The notes under the pieces: generated by a model
What the model was told of the DNA's origin: nothing
What the model saw: only the letters and a program-made list of their open reading frames with translations
Databases searched by the model: none
Part shown: in pieces, positions 43,206 to 54,199 of the stretch
Position numbering within the stretch: position 1 is the stretch's first letter
How the letters are laid out: every line of letters begins with the position of its first letter
NCBI GenBank assembly: GCA_031271905.1
Contig: JAISUT010000045.1
Location: forward strand, 1-55,628
Length of the DNA stretch: 55,628 nucleotides
Direction: 5' to 3'
Source of the DNA: Acidobacteriota bacterium
GTDB taxonomy: Bacteria; Acidobacteriota; UBA6911
Made by a program: the position numbers and the translations under genes

Positions 43206-46200
43206 ATGTCCCAAATGTCTAGTAGAGGGGGGGGGTATTGGTTGCTGGCGCTGTTGGCGCTGGCGCTCATGTCCCCGTCGGCGTTCGGACAGACCACCGC
43301 GTCATTGAGCGGGACGGTCGCGGACGCGTCGCAGGGCGTGCTGCCCGGTGCGACGGTGACGGCGATCAACACCGAGACCGGCGTCGAGACCACGGCGACG
43401 GCGAATAATTCGGGCGTGTACAACTTCCCGAGCTTGCAACCGGGCACGTACAACGTGAGGGCGTCCAAGGAGGGCTTCCAAGCGAAGACGACGACGGACG
43501 TGCGCCTGAGGATAGCGTCCCAAAACAACCTGCCGTTCGCGCTGGAAGTGGCGGGGACTTCCACCGAGGTGGAGGTCACGGCTTCTGCCGAGAACATGAT
43601 CCTCGAGGCCGGCGCCTCGACGGGAACCATCCTGCAAGAAGACCTGATGGCCACGTTGCCGCTGATCAGCAACGACGTGATGGATCTGGTCAACGTGATG
43701 GGCGGCGTGGTGAAGTCGGAAGACCCGATCTTCTCGAACTACACGCAGACCATCGGCGGCGTCGCCGCCGGCAACATCAACGTCCAACGCGACGGCATCT
43801 CCGTCAGCGAGGTCCGATGGGCCTCCGGCGCCGTGTCCCCGAGCCGCGTGAACCAGGAGATGGTGGGCGAGTTCAAGATGATCCTCTCCCCCGTGGACGC
43901 CGAGATGGGGCGTGGCGCGGGGCAGTTGCAGATGATCACCAAGTCGGGCGCGAACGCATTCCACGGCTCCGGCGTGTGGAACATCCAGAACACGGCGCTG
44001 GACGCCGAGGAATGGTACGTCAAGAAGAGCGGCGGCCAGTCGCCGTGGCGCAACCTGCACAACTACACGGTGACGATGAGCGGTCCGATCGTCAAGAACA
44101 AGACCTTCTTCTTCGCGACTTGGGATCACCAGATCGTCCGCGAGAAGACCCAGGTCACCTACCCGTCCCTGACCCCCTGCGCGCGGTTGGGGATCTACCG
44201 CTACTTCGAGGGCTGGAACAACCTGAACGCCAACCCGGCGAACACGGCCAGCGTCATACTCCCGGGCGCCTATCCGGGCGCAGTGCCGGCGCGCATTGCC
44301 GTGTACCAGAACCAAGACCCGGCGCAGTCGTGGTCGGATCCCAAGAACGGGTCGCCGCTGTACGAGGCTCCGGGAGGCGCCCCCGTGGGCGCGTTGCAAT
44401 ACCAGAGCGTCCTGGGTCCGCTGGATCCGGGCGCCAAGGCGCTGCTCCAAGCCGACGAGGCTCGCGGCGTATATGACTGTTCCTCGCTCCTTGGCACAGC
44501 CTACGCGCCTTCCGCGACGAACCCCCTCGGCGGGACCACCGGGACCTCCTGGGTCTCTGCGGTGAACGGCGGAGCTGGCTACAGCTACGGGGGCATCCCC
44601 ATCACGGGCGTCCGCGACGGCTGGGACGCGAGCGGGTACGTCGACCGGTTCAACCCGCTGGTGCCGCTTCCGAACTACTACAACCTCGGCGACGGCCTGA
44701 ACATCGCCGGCTACCGATGGACCCGGACGACCAAGGGGGCGAACACCGTCTACGGCACGGGCCAGGACGGCGAACGCAAGTCGATCTCCGTGAAGATCGA
44801 CCACAACATCAACAGCGCGCACCGCCTGAGCGGCACCTACAACTTCGAGCGGCTCATCGGCGAGGACGGCCAGCCGTCGTGGGACAACGGATATTCCTAT
44901 GGCGGGAACATCCTGCGCAAGCCGCAGAGCTTCACGGTGGCGCTGACCTCGACCCTGAGGCCGACGTTGCTGAACGAGTTCCGCTTCGGTTTGTCGCAGA
45001 CCTACTCGCAACGCAACGACGCCATCGACGCCAATCCTGAACTGACGGCCATCCTGTACGACCTGATGCCGACCTCGACCGCATTCCCTGTGGTGATCGG
45101 GTACGACAGCATGGGCTACACCCCCGGCATGGGGTTCGGCACCGCGACATACGGCGCCAGCCACCCCGTGGGCAACATGGCTTTGCTGGGTGACTCGTGG
45201 GGAGGCACCGACAACCGCTGGACGGCCTCCGACACGGTCACCTGGATGAAGGGCGCCCATTCGTTCAAGGGGGGCTTCGAGGTCCGGCTCTCCAAGTCGT
45301 TGCAGAACCTGAACGGCAACAGCCAGAACACCTTGTCGGGCAGCCGCCTGTTCCCGAACGTCTCGGGCGGCGCGGGCTCCACCCCTTACCTGAACACGGA
45401 GTTCAACCCTGTTCAGGTTCCGGTGGATCCGACGAATCCCTACGCCGGCACGATGCCGGATCCGACATATCCGCTTAACTGGGCGAACAACGGCATGGTG
45501 GGCGGCGAGTCTGGCAACGGCTACACCATCGCCCGCAGCTTGCTGGACTACCTCTCCGGGTCGGTCAACTCGGTCACGCAGTTCTTCTACGCCAAGCCCG
45601 ACATGACATGGAACAGTGTCGCGGCGGGCGAGAACCAGTACGAGATGGATCTGCGCGGACGCGAGTTCGCGGCGTTCTTTAAAGATGACTGGAAGATCAC
45701 CAACGACCTGACGCTGAACCTGGGCGCCCGTTGGGAATACTACGGCGTGCCGTGGGAGAACAACGGCATGACGGTGGCGCTCAAAGGCGGCAGCACCAGC
45801 ATCTGGGGCCCTTGCGGCGACGGTGCGAACATTTGGACGACGGGGGTTTCGTGTACGCCCGATCCCTCCTACGAGATCGGGTACCAGTTCGTCGGCCCGA
45901 ATTCCGACCATCCCGACATCAGTCCTTGGAACAAGGATCTGAACAACTTCGCCCCGCACGTCGGCTTTGCCTGGCAACTGCCTTGGCTGGGCAAGGGCAA
46001 GACGACCCTGCGCGGCGGCTATTCGATCAGCTACACGCCGGTCAACAACTTCGGCGGTTACGTCGGCTTCATGACCAACGTGCCCGGTGCCACCTACATG
46101 TACCAGATCGACGGCCTGACCGCCAGCAACGGCGCCAACCGGAGCCTCAACCTCCTGGATGTGAAGAACGGCGCGACGACGGGGCTCATGCCGCTGGCGG

Positions 46201-47771
46201 ATCCCGCAACCGCGCGTGGCATCGATGTGTTGGGCCCACAGGGCATCCTCAACCGCGAGAAAGCGTACAACGTCTACGACGAGAACATCCGCAACCCGTA
46301 CGTGCAGAGCTTGAACCTGTCGTTGACGCGGCAGCTCGGCAATGCGCTGACGGTGGATGTCCGCTACATCGGGACGTTGAGCCGCAAGCGCATCGCGTCC
46401 ATCAACGTCAACACGGCGAACTACCTCAACAACGGGTTGTTCGAATTGTTCGAGGCGGCCCGATACCCCGACGCGGCGGCGTCGCCGTCGGCGCTCGCGG
46501 CGCTCGCGGCGTTGTTCCCGGCGAATTCGTACTGGCCTGGCCTTGCGGGGGCGGCGCAGCTCCGGGGCAATTACGGCGTCTTGGCGAACCTGGTGTCGGG
46601 CAACTATTCAGGGTTGGCCTCTTCGTTGGCCAACGCCAACACGTTCGGCAGCATCTCGGATGGGATCAACGGCAAGCTCATGCGCAGTGCGGGCATGCCC
46701 GAGAATTTCATCATCGCCAACCCGGCTCTCGCCCCCACCGGGTCGTGGGGCGCGGCCGGCGCCGGATGGAACGCGAACATGTACAACTCGAACTACCATT
46801 CGATGCAGGCGCAGGTGACGATGCGCCCGGTGCGCGGGTTGAGCTTCCAGGCGACTTACACTTGGAGCCGGAACCTCGCAGACCAGGGGATCGTCGATTA
46901 CACCACGATGAACCACCGGTACTATCTGGACTCGATGCACCGCACGCACGCGCTGACCAGCTACGGGTCGTACGAGCTGCCGTTCGGCGCGAACGGGTTC
47001 TTGTTCCGCAACGCCACGGGCGCCTTCAAGAAGGCGATAGAGGGCTGGTCTCTAAGCTGGGTCGCATCCGCAAGCAGCGGCATCCCGATGTCGATCAGCG
47101 GCGTGAGCCGCCAGTGGGGCAACTCCGACGTGATGCTGGAGCGGCCCGACCTGTGGGACAACAAGGCGGGCAGGGTCACCGCCGATCCTGATCCGGCGAC
47201 CTACTACGGCGGGTATTTCTACGGCGACAAGTACGTCCGCGTCGAAGACCCGCAGTGCGCCATGCTGGATCCGTCGTTGTACGCCTTTTGCACCGGCGCG
47301 GCCGGCTCCTACTTCGGCATGATGAAGGCGCTGGCGCTGTCCGATCCCAGCCAGGCGGACGGCGTCGCCCGGTACGGAATCACGGCGGGGACGCCGTCGT
47401 CCTACACGTCGGCTTCCGGGTGGACGTACGGGACGGGCGATCCGGTCATCGTGTTCCGCAACCCGCTTCCCACCGAGGTGGGGAACTTCGGCCCCAACCA
47501 GTTGACGGGGCCTGGGAAGTGGAGCCTGGACATGGCGATGGCAAAGTCGATCGAGTTCATGGAGGGCAAAAAGCTCGAGATCCGCGTCGACGCCCAGAAC
47601 ATCTTCAACCATCCGCTGCCGTCCAACAGCGCGTTCCGATGGAATGCGCGGTTCACGCAGACCTATCCGCCGGAGACCACGTTGAACGCGGTGAATCCGA
47701 ACACTTTCGGCATCCTGAGCAGCAAGGGCGGCCACCGGACGTTCCAGGCGAAGATCCGCCTGAGCTTCTAA
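43206..47771 (+). CDS. TonB-dependent receptor-like outer-membrane protein A (carboxypeptidase-regulatory type)
   Basis: A 1521-residue outer-membrane protein. After a leader with a poly-Gly run coded by nine G (MSSRGGGYW), a signal peptide ends at SPSAFGQ. A carboxypeptidase-regulatory beta domain follows (ASLSGTVADASQGVLPGATV, NNSGVYNFPSLQPGTYNVRA). The plug-like region contains GNINVQRDGISVSEVRWASG and DAEMGRGAGQLQMITKSGA. The remainder is a large barrel ending KIRLSF, with the terminal Phe needed for barrel insertion. Family members take up large substrates or act in surface functions. ATG 43206 has GAGGT 7 nt upstream. A paralogue follows directly. Confidence 0.92.
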   Translation: MSQMSSRGGGYWLLALLALALMSPSAFGQTTASLSGTVADASQGVLPGATVTAINTETGVETTATANNSGVYNFPSLQPGTYNVRASKEGFQAKTTTDVRLRIASQNNLPFALEVAGTSTEVEVTASAENMILEAGASTGTILQEDLMATLPLISNDVMDLVNVMGGVVKSEDPIFSNYTQTIGGVAAGNINVQRDGISVSEVRWASGAVSPSRVNQEMVGEFKMILSPVDAEMGRGAGQLQMITKSGANAFHGSGVWNIQNTALDAEEWYVKKSGGQSPWRNLHNYTVTMSGPIVKNKTFFFATWDHQIVREKTQVTYPSLTPCARLGIYRYFEGWNNLNANPANTASVILPGAYPGAVPARIAVYQNQDPAQSWSDPKNGSPLYEAPGGAPVGALQYQSVLGPLDPGAKALLQADEARGVYDCSSLLGTAYAPSATNPLGGTTGTSWVSAVNGGAGYSYGGIPITGVRDGWDASGYVDRFNPLVPLPNYYNLGDGLNIAGYRWTRTTKGANTVYGTGQDGERKSISVKIDHNINSAHRLSGTYNFERLIGEDGQPSWDNGYSYGGNILRKPQSFTVALTSTLRPTLLNEFRFGLSQTYSQRNDAIDANPELTAILYDLMPTSTAFPVVIGYDSMGYTPGMGFGTATYGASHPVGNMALLGDSWGGTDNRWTASDTVTWMKGAHSFKGGFEVRLSKSLQNLNGNSQNTLSGSRLFPNVSGGAGSTPYLNTEFNPVQVPVDPTNPYAGTMPDPTYPLNWANNGMVGGESGNGYTIARSLLDYLSGSVNSVTQFFYAKPDMTWNSVAAGENQYEMDLRGREFAAFFKDDWKITNDLTLNLGARWEYYGVPWENNGMTVALKGGSTSIWGPCGDGANIWTTGVSCTPDPSYEIGYQFVGPNSDHPDISPWNKDLNNFAPHVGFAWQLPWLGKGKTTLRGGYSISYTPVNNFGGYVGFMTNVPGATYMYQIDGLTASNGANRSLNLLDVKNGATTGLMPLADPATARGIDVLGPQGILNREKAYNVYDENIRNPYVQSLNLSLTRQLGNALTVDVRYIGTLSRKRIASINVNTANYLNNGLFELFEAARYPDAAASPSALAALAALFPANSYWPGLAGAAQLRGNYGVLANLVSGNYSGLASSLANANTFGSISDGINGKLMRSAGMPENFIIANPALAPTGSWGAAGAGWNANMYNSNYHSMQAQVTMRPVRGLSFQATYTWSRNLADQGIVDYTTMNHRYYLDSMHRTHALTSYGSYELPFGANGFLFRNATGAFKKAIEGWSLSWVASASSGIPMSISGVSRQWGNSDVMLERPDLWDNKAGRVTADPDPATYYGGYFYGDKYVRVEDPQCAMLDPSLYAFCTGAAGSYFGMMKALALSDPSQADGVARYGITAGTPSSYTSASGWTYGTGDPVIVFRNPLPTEVGNFGPNQLTGPGKWSLDMAMAKSIEFMEGKKLEIRVDAQNIFNHPLPSNSAFRWNARFTQTYPPETTLNAVNPNTFGILSSKGGHRTFQAKIRLSF

Positions 47772-48125
47772 AGGCACCCGCCGCAGAAGGGGCGCGGTGA
47801 GCCGCGCCCCGCAAGGCGATGCAAAGCAGGCAAACCACAGGCTCCCAGGGCACCGGGGGCCTGTTCCCGTTTCAGGAGGCGGTGATTTGCGCCGGGGGGA
47901 TTTTTTCCTTGACTGCGAAAAATATTCTGCTTTAGGATGGCACCATCTTTGGTTTGACCGTGAAAACCTGATTTGCCGACGTACCCGTTTGACGATTGGA
48001 AAGAAGTGAATGTTTTGAATCGCCTGTTCTGACGCGCTTTTGGCGGAGAAGGGCCCCAAAGGCGCTTGTTTCTAAACTACGCTCCTGTCCTGGTCGGGAG
48101 TGTGAGCGACTAATGAGGTGCTACA
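47772..48125 (+). promoter_or_regulatory. Terminator of gene A and promoter/leader cassette of receptor gene B
   Basis: Hairpin GGGGCGCGG-TGAG-CCGCGCCCC lies at 47789-47810. A terminator-like stem ACAGGCTCCC / GGGGGCCTGT follows at about 47837-47864. From 47900 the cassette seen before gene A is repeated: TTGACT 47909-47914, TAGGAT 47933-47938, hairpin arms 48034-48043 and 48056-48065. One stem pair is G-U here, so the helix is kept. Confidence 0.8.
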
Positions 48126-51100
48126 ATGGCTCGAATGTCTAGTAGGGGGGGGGGGGGGATGTGTGGTTGCTGGCGCTGTTGGCGCTGGCGCTCATGTCCC
48201 CGTCGGCGTTCGGACAAGGTTCCTCCGCCACTTTGGGCGGGACTGTCCAAGACGCCTCGTCGGGTGTCTTGCCCGGCGCATCCATCACGGCGATCAACGT
48301 CAACACCGGCGTTGAGACCAAGACGACCGCCAACAACTCCGGCATCTACAATTTCCCAAGCCTGCAACCCGGCACCTACAACATCACCGCGGAAGCGCCG
48401 GGATTTCAAAAAGCCGTCAAGACGGACGTGCGGCTGGGCGTAAGCGCCCAGGCGCGCCTGAACTTCGACATGGCCGTGGCGGGCAGCTCGGAGACGGTGG
48501 AGGTCACCGCCACCGCCGAGAACATGGTGCTGGACGCCGGTTCCTCGACGGGGACCGTGCTGCAGGAGGAGATGGTCAACGAGATCCCGTTGCTGAGCAA
48601 CAACGTCATGGACTTGATCAACATGATGGGCGGCGTGGTCGCGGGCGACGACCCGATCTTTGGCGGCGGCAACCAGACTTTCGCCGGCGTGACGGCCGGA
48701 AACATCAACGTCCAGCGCGACGGCATGTCGGTCAGCGAAGTCCGCTGGGGTGCTGGCGTCACCTCCTCGACCAACATGAACACCGAGATGGTGGGCGAGT
48801 TCAAGATGATCCTCTCCCCCGTGGACGCCGAGATGGGGCGCGGCGCCGGACAGGTGCAGATGACGACCAAGTCCGGTTCCAACGCCTACCACGGCTCCGC
48901 GGTCTGGAACATCCAGAACACCGCCTTGGACGCGCGCGAATGGCTCGCCAAGAAAAACAATTTGGAACCCACTTGGCGCAACCTGAACAACTACATGTTG
49001 ACGGCGAGCGGGCCGATCATCAAGAACAAGACGTTCTTCTTCGCGACCTGGGATCACCAGATCTTCCTTGAGAAGAGGCCGACGATCACCAAAGTGCTCA
49101 CCCCGTGCGCGCGCAAAGGAATCTACCGCTACCTCTCGGGCTGGAACCCGGACAACTCCGGCGCCACGGCCGATTTCACCAGCTACACCCGCCCGAGCGT
49201 GGATGAGAACGGCACGCCGTTGGCAGGAACGGTCAGCGTGTGGAACCCCAGTGCGAACAACTACCAGAACGTCACCTCCTCGCTGAAGTACATGAGCGTG
49301 TTCGGCGACTTGACGGGCACGCCCGCCGAGGCGGCGCTCCTTGCCGCAGGCACGGGCCCCACGGGCTTGTACGGCGACTGTTCCGCGATGGACGCCTACT
49401 TCGACCCGATGAGCGGGAGATTCGGAGTCCAGGGGGAGGGAGCGGGGTCTAACCCATACACGGCCTCATCCTACTGGGGTGGCAATTTCAGTACGGGCGG
49501 CGCCTACCGGTACGCTTTCGACCCTACGGGGTACGTGAACCGGTTCACTTACGGCACCTCTTACAGCGGCGGCACCGTCGTCATGCCTCCCGCGAACTAC
49601 TACGCCTTCGGCGACGGTTTGAACTACGCGGGTCACAAGTGGAACATGGTGTTCCACGGCGACGGTTCGATCTACGGAACGGGCGGCGACCCGTCGCGCA
49701 AGTCGATCACCGCCAAGATCGACCACCAGATCAACAACGAGCACCGCATCAGCGGCACCTACACTTGGGAGAAGTATTACGTCGAAGACAACTACGCGCA
49801 ATGGCCTAAGGAGTACGGCGGTTACGGCGGCGGCATCGACCGCAAGCCGCAAAACCTGATAATCTCCCTGACGTCCACGTTGCGTCCGACGTTGCTGAAC
49901 GAGTTCCGCTTCGGGCTGTCGCGGTCGGACACCATGACCAACACGGCGTTTTCCGGCAAGGACGGCAACGATGTGAAAGACCTCTTGAGCAAGCTGTTGC
50001 CGACCGACTCCAGCACCTCGTTCGCAGGCACGCCGTTCCAAGACCAGTACATGCTCCTCAGCACGGGCACGGCGCCCCTGCTCTTCAGCACGGACGCGGC
50101 GCAGGACGCCTATTACAGCACGGGCTCCAACACGGCGAGCCATCCTTTCGGCAGCCGCGGCAACATCCCGACGGGGTGGGGCGGTCTGGATCCGCGCTGG
50201 ACGTTCAACGACACCGTGACCTGGATGAAGGGTGCGCACTCCTTCAAGGGCGGCGTCGAGGTGCGCATCCAGTCCTCCAGGCAGGACTATATGGGCAACC
50301 GCGACTTTGGGGGCAACGGCGCGTTCGTCGCCCTGCCAGTGGTCGTCGGCGGCACTACGTCGGCGATGACCTCCCGCCGCGCAGGCGCCCTGTCCACCGT
50401 GATGCCTGCGGCGGATGTCGCGCCCAACAGCCACGACACGGCCATGGCAACCGATGGGAACTACAAGACGGCATACGCCCTGATGACCTACTTCTCAGGC
50501 TCGCTCAACCGGATCCGGCAGTATTTCTACGCGACCGGGCCGAATCAATGGAACGACGCCTACACCAAGGGGGAGGACATCTATTCCTACCAGATGAACA
50601 ACAGGGAGTTCAGCGCCTTCTTCAAGGACGACTGGAAGCTGACCAACGACCTGACGCTGAACCTCGGCGTCCGCTACGAATATTACGGCGTGCCCTACGT
50701 CCCCGGAGGCAAGACGCTCGGCCTGCCTGACGGCGGCATGAGCATATTCGGCATCACGCAAGGCGGGTGGAAGAACTGGATGACTGGCAGGCAATATGTC
50801 ACCGGCGACCCGACCACCCTCTATCAGACCGCCTTTGAATACGTCGATAGCGCGTGGAACAAGGATCTGAACAACTTCGCGCCGCACGTCGGTTTCGCCT
50901 GGCAGTTGCCTTGGCTGGGCAGGGGCAAGACCACGTTGCGAGGCGGCTACTCGATCAGCTACACGCCGGTGAACAACTTCGACCAGTACGGCATCTGGAT
51001 CGCCGCCAACGGCGGGGCCAACACCGACTATGTGGAAGTCTACACCGGCACCAGCGCCGGTTTTACACCCGCCATCGGCGACACCAACTACTACATGGAT

Positions 51101-52720
51101 CTCACGGATCTGAGTACGGTGGACTCGACCGGGCGGCGCATCCTGCCTATGCAGGTGACCGGGGGCATCTCCGCGCTGTCTCCGAAAAAGGTCGGACAGT
51201 TCAGCGGCTATCCCGTCGCGGTGGACGAGAACGTGCGGAACCCATACATCCAGAGCATCAACTTGTCTTTGACGCGCAACTTCGGCAACGCGCTGACGGT
51301 CGATGTCCGCTACATCGGGACGTTGAGCCGGAAGGCGATCGCCACGGACAACATCAACCAGCCGAACTACATCAGCAACGGTCTGTACGCGGCGCTGGAA
51401 GATGTTCGCCAAGGTCATTCCAATCCTTTGATCAACAGCTTGATCACTGTGGGTTCTCTGGGTGCTGCGGGAAGCGTGGACGGGTCGGACGAGCTGAGGA
51501 AGTCGTTTTTCACCGCCACCAGTCTCGCCAGGGGCGATTTCAACACTGTCGCCAACACCTTGACGTCAACCAACGGCTACCTGTTTGATCCCACCGATCC
51601 GTCTGCCCAAGGCTTGGTTCTCCGCAACGGATGCCTGCCCGAGGATCGCGTGGGCGGCGTATGCACGAAATCCACCCCGTGGAATTACATCACGGCGAAC
51701 CCGCAGTTCTCCAACTACTACGCGCAGTTGGTGCACAATGCGGTTAAAACCAACTACCACTCGATGCAGGCGCAGGTGACCCTGCGGCCGACGCGGGGGC
51801 TCAACTTCCAGGCGACCTACACCTGGAGCCGGAACCTGGGCGACTCGGCGTGGACGAACCTGCTCGGTGCGCGCGACTACCAGTTGAGCGCCCAGCACCG
51901 TTCCCACACGCTGAACACCTACGGATCGTACGAGCTGCCGTTCGGGGCGAACGGGTTCATATTCCGCAACTCCTCAGGGTGGTTTAAGAAGGCGGTCGAG
52001 GGATGGTCGTTGAGCTGGGTGGGTTCCGTGTCGAGCGGGCAACCGTACAGCCTCACTGGGAGCAACACGCTCTGGTCGAACTCCTACCCCGTCCTTGAGC
52101 GTCCCGACCTGTTCGACAGCAAGGACGGCCATGTGACCTGGGACAACGAGGGCAACGCCGGATACTACTTCGGACAGAAGTACACCAACTATGCTCTCGA
52201 CACCAGGATCTGCGACGCATCCCGCATGGATGCGACGTTGTACAGCTCCTATTGCACCTTGACGACGGGTGGCCCGCGCGTGTTGGCGCTGGCATCCGGA
52301 GTGCGCGACGCCAACGGCAACATGCTTCCCGCCGTCTATCAAAACGGCGAAGGCGCGCCGTACGGTCGCGCCGACGGCGAGCCGATCGTGGTGTTCCGCA
52401 ACGCCGACCAGCGGTTGGGGGCGGATGCCATGGGCAACTACAAGGGCTACCAGTTGACCGGCCCGGGCCGGTGGAGCCTCGACATGGCGATGTCCAAGTC
52501 GATCGAATTCATGGAGGGGAAGAAGTTCGAGATCCGGGTGGACGCCCAGAACGTGTTCAACCACCCGATGCCGTCCAACGCCACCAGCATCAGCGCGACG
52601 GCGAACCGGTTTACGGCGATCTCCAACCCGACCGGCACCATCAACTCCGGCACCTTCGGCTACCTCGCCTCCAAGGGCGGGCACCGGACGTTCCAAGCGA
52701 AGCTGCGGTTGAGCTTCTAA
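48126..52720 (+). CDS. TonB-dependent receptor-like protein B, start separated from body by a G14 tract (phase-OFF as given)
   Basis: The body, read from 48161, is a paralogue of receptor A with the same domains: signal peptide WLLALLALALMSPSAFGQ, carboxypeptidase-regulatory domain, plug with DAEMGRGAGQVQMTTKSGS, and barrel ending KLRLSF. The start equivalent to that of gene A is ATG 48126 with the same leader. Between them lies a run of 14 G (48145-48158), which puts ATG 48126 out of frame with the body; 15 or 12 G would restore it. As given, translation from 48126 ends after 105 residues at 48443. A GTG at 48161 could start the body directly, but has only the G run as a ribosome site. Alternatives are a sequencing error in the run, or slippage by RNA polymerase. 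Confidence 0.85.
48145..48158 (+). repeat. Homopolymeric G14 tract, candidate phase-variation switch
   Basis: Fourteen consecutive G begin seven codons after ATG 48126, inside a block otherwise about 96% identical to gene A, where the equivalent run is nine G and in frame. Such tracts gain or lose units during replication. Confidence 0.85.
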
Positions 52721-52788
52721 CCGGAGGCGTCCGGTAGGGGATGCGGTTTCCGCCGCGCCCCCGAAGCCGGAATCAGTGCAAGCAAGCC

Positions 52789-52820
52789 AACAGGCTCCCA
52801 GGGCATCGGGAGCCTGTTTC
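52789..52820 (+). terminator. Intrinsic terminator of receptor gene B
   Basis: A perfect 11-bp stem AACAGGCTCCC / GGGAGCCTGTT (52789-52799, 52808-52818) with an 8-nt loop. The flanking AGCAAGCC and the stem recur almost unchanged at 54923-54964 and, more loosely, near 47825-47864. Confidence 0.85.
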
Positions 52821-52950
52821 ATTTCAGGCAGGTTTCAGACGGCGACCGGCGTCCACGCCGTCCCACCGGGAACCACCCCGCGAGAAGTTGCATTTGTCCC
52901 CCGCCTGCCGGAGTATGTCCTAAAGCGTTGGACTAGCAAGGAGGGACACG

Positions 52951-53943
52951 ATGAAAAACAAACTTATCACGCAAATCCAGGCGCGCATGGCGTCGATGCT
53001 CGACGCGGCGCAGATGGCGGAACTGCGGAGGGTGCTCTCCCACAGCCTCCATGACGTGGAGGTGACGGAAAAGAAGTCCGCCGTGGAACTGGAGGCAGGA
53101 GAGAACGAAGGGATGTTGAAGGTGTTCATCTCGGCTAAACGGGTCGAGGGTTGTTCCGAGAGGTCGCTCCGGTATTATGGCGCGAGCATTCGGCAGATGC
53201 TCGGCAGCATGGACAAGCCGGTTCGGGAAATCGGCACGGACGACCTGCGCGCCTACCTTGCCGACTACCAACAGGCGCACAACGCCGGCAAAGTGACGGT
53301 TGACAACATGCGCCGCATCTTCTCCAGCTTCTTCGGCTGGCTTGAGGACGAGGACTGCATCCTGAAAAGCCCCGTGCGTCGCATTCACAAGGTGAAGACG
53401 GACAAGACGATCAGGGACACGTTCAGCGACGAGGGGGTGGAGATGTTGCGCGACGCCTGCGAGGAGCTACGCGACTTGGCGATGATCGACTTGTTGGTGT
53501 CCACGGGGATGCGGGTCGGCGAGATGGTGCGGCTCAACCGCGAGGACATCAATTTCCACGAGCGGGAGTGCGTGGTGTTCGGCAAGGGCAACAGCGAGCG
53601 GATGGTCTACTTCGACGCCCGGACGAAAGTACACCTGATGAACTACCTCGATGGCAGGCGCGACGCCTGCCCCGCGCTTTTCGTGTCGCTGTCCGTCCCG
53701 CACGCGCGGTTGCGGATCGGCGGCGTGGAGGCGCGTCTCCGTGGGATCGGCAAACTGGCGGACATGCAGAAGGTGCATCCGCACAAGTTCCGGCGCACGC
53801 TTGCCACGCGCGCCATTGACAAGGGTATGCCCATAGAGCAGGTGCAGCGCCTGCTCGGCCATGTCAGGATCGACACGACCATGCACTATGCGATGGTCAA
53901 CCAAGTCAACGTGAAGAACTCGCACCGGAAGTTCATCGGGTGA
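52951..53943 (+). CDS. Tyrosine recombinase (XerC/XerD-like integrase)
   Basis: A 330-residue site-specific recombinase. An N-terminal SAM-like core-binding domain (about residues 50-135) leads into the catalytic domain, with Arg in STGMRVGEMVRLN, Lys in VFGKGNSERMVYF, the H-x-x-R box in HPHKFRRTLATRA, His in LLGHVRIDTT and the nucleophile Tyr in TMHYAMVN. All catalytic residues are present, so it should be active. GGAGGG precedes the start. It lies between receptor gene B and the third receptor-type start, away from any dif-like site I could identify. It may rearrange this locus or be the remnant of a mobile element. Confidence 0.92.
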   Translation: MKNKLITQIQARMASMLDAAQMAELRRVLSHSLHDVEVTEKKSAVELEAGENEGMLKVFISAKRVEGCSERSLRYYGASIRQMLGSMDKPVREIGTDDLRAYLADYQQAHNAGKVTVDNMRRIFSSFFGWLEDEDCILKSPVRRIHKVKTDKTIRDTFSDEGVEMLRDACEELRDLAMIDLLVSTGMRVGEMVRLNREDINFHERECVVFGKGNSERMVYFDARTKVHLMNYLDGRRDACPALFVSLSVPHARLRIGGVEARLRGIGKLADMQKVHPHKFRRTLATRAIDKGMPIEQVQRLLGHVRIDTTMHYAMVNQVNVKNSHRKFIG

Positions 53944-54199
53944 AGTCATCGGTCACGGCGGGGGCTCCCCGGAGAGACCGGGTGCCTGTTGCGCCTTGGG
54001 TGCCGACGGTCGCGGACGAGTCCCCGATTGTTGATTTTTTTCGAAAAGGGCGCGTTTTTTTGCGAAAATAGTTGCCCAAATCGCGACTCGTTCGTTAGAT
54101 ATATGAGGAGCGATTTGCAGTGCCGGACATACGGTCGGGCGACGCGCCGCCTCATGACAGGCCAGACTCGCCGGATTCCCTTGGCGGGGAGGTCGGGAG

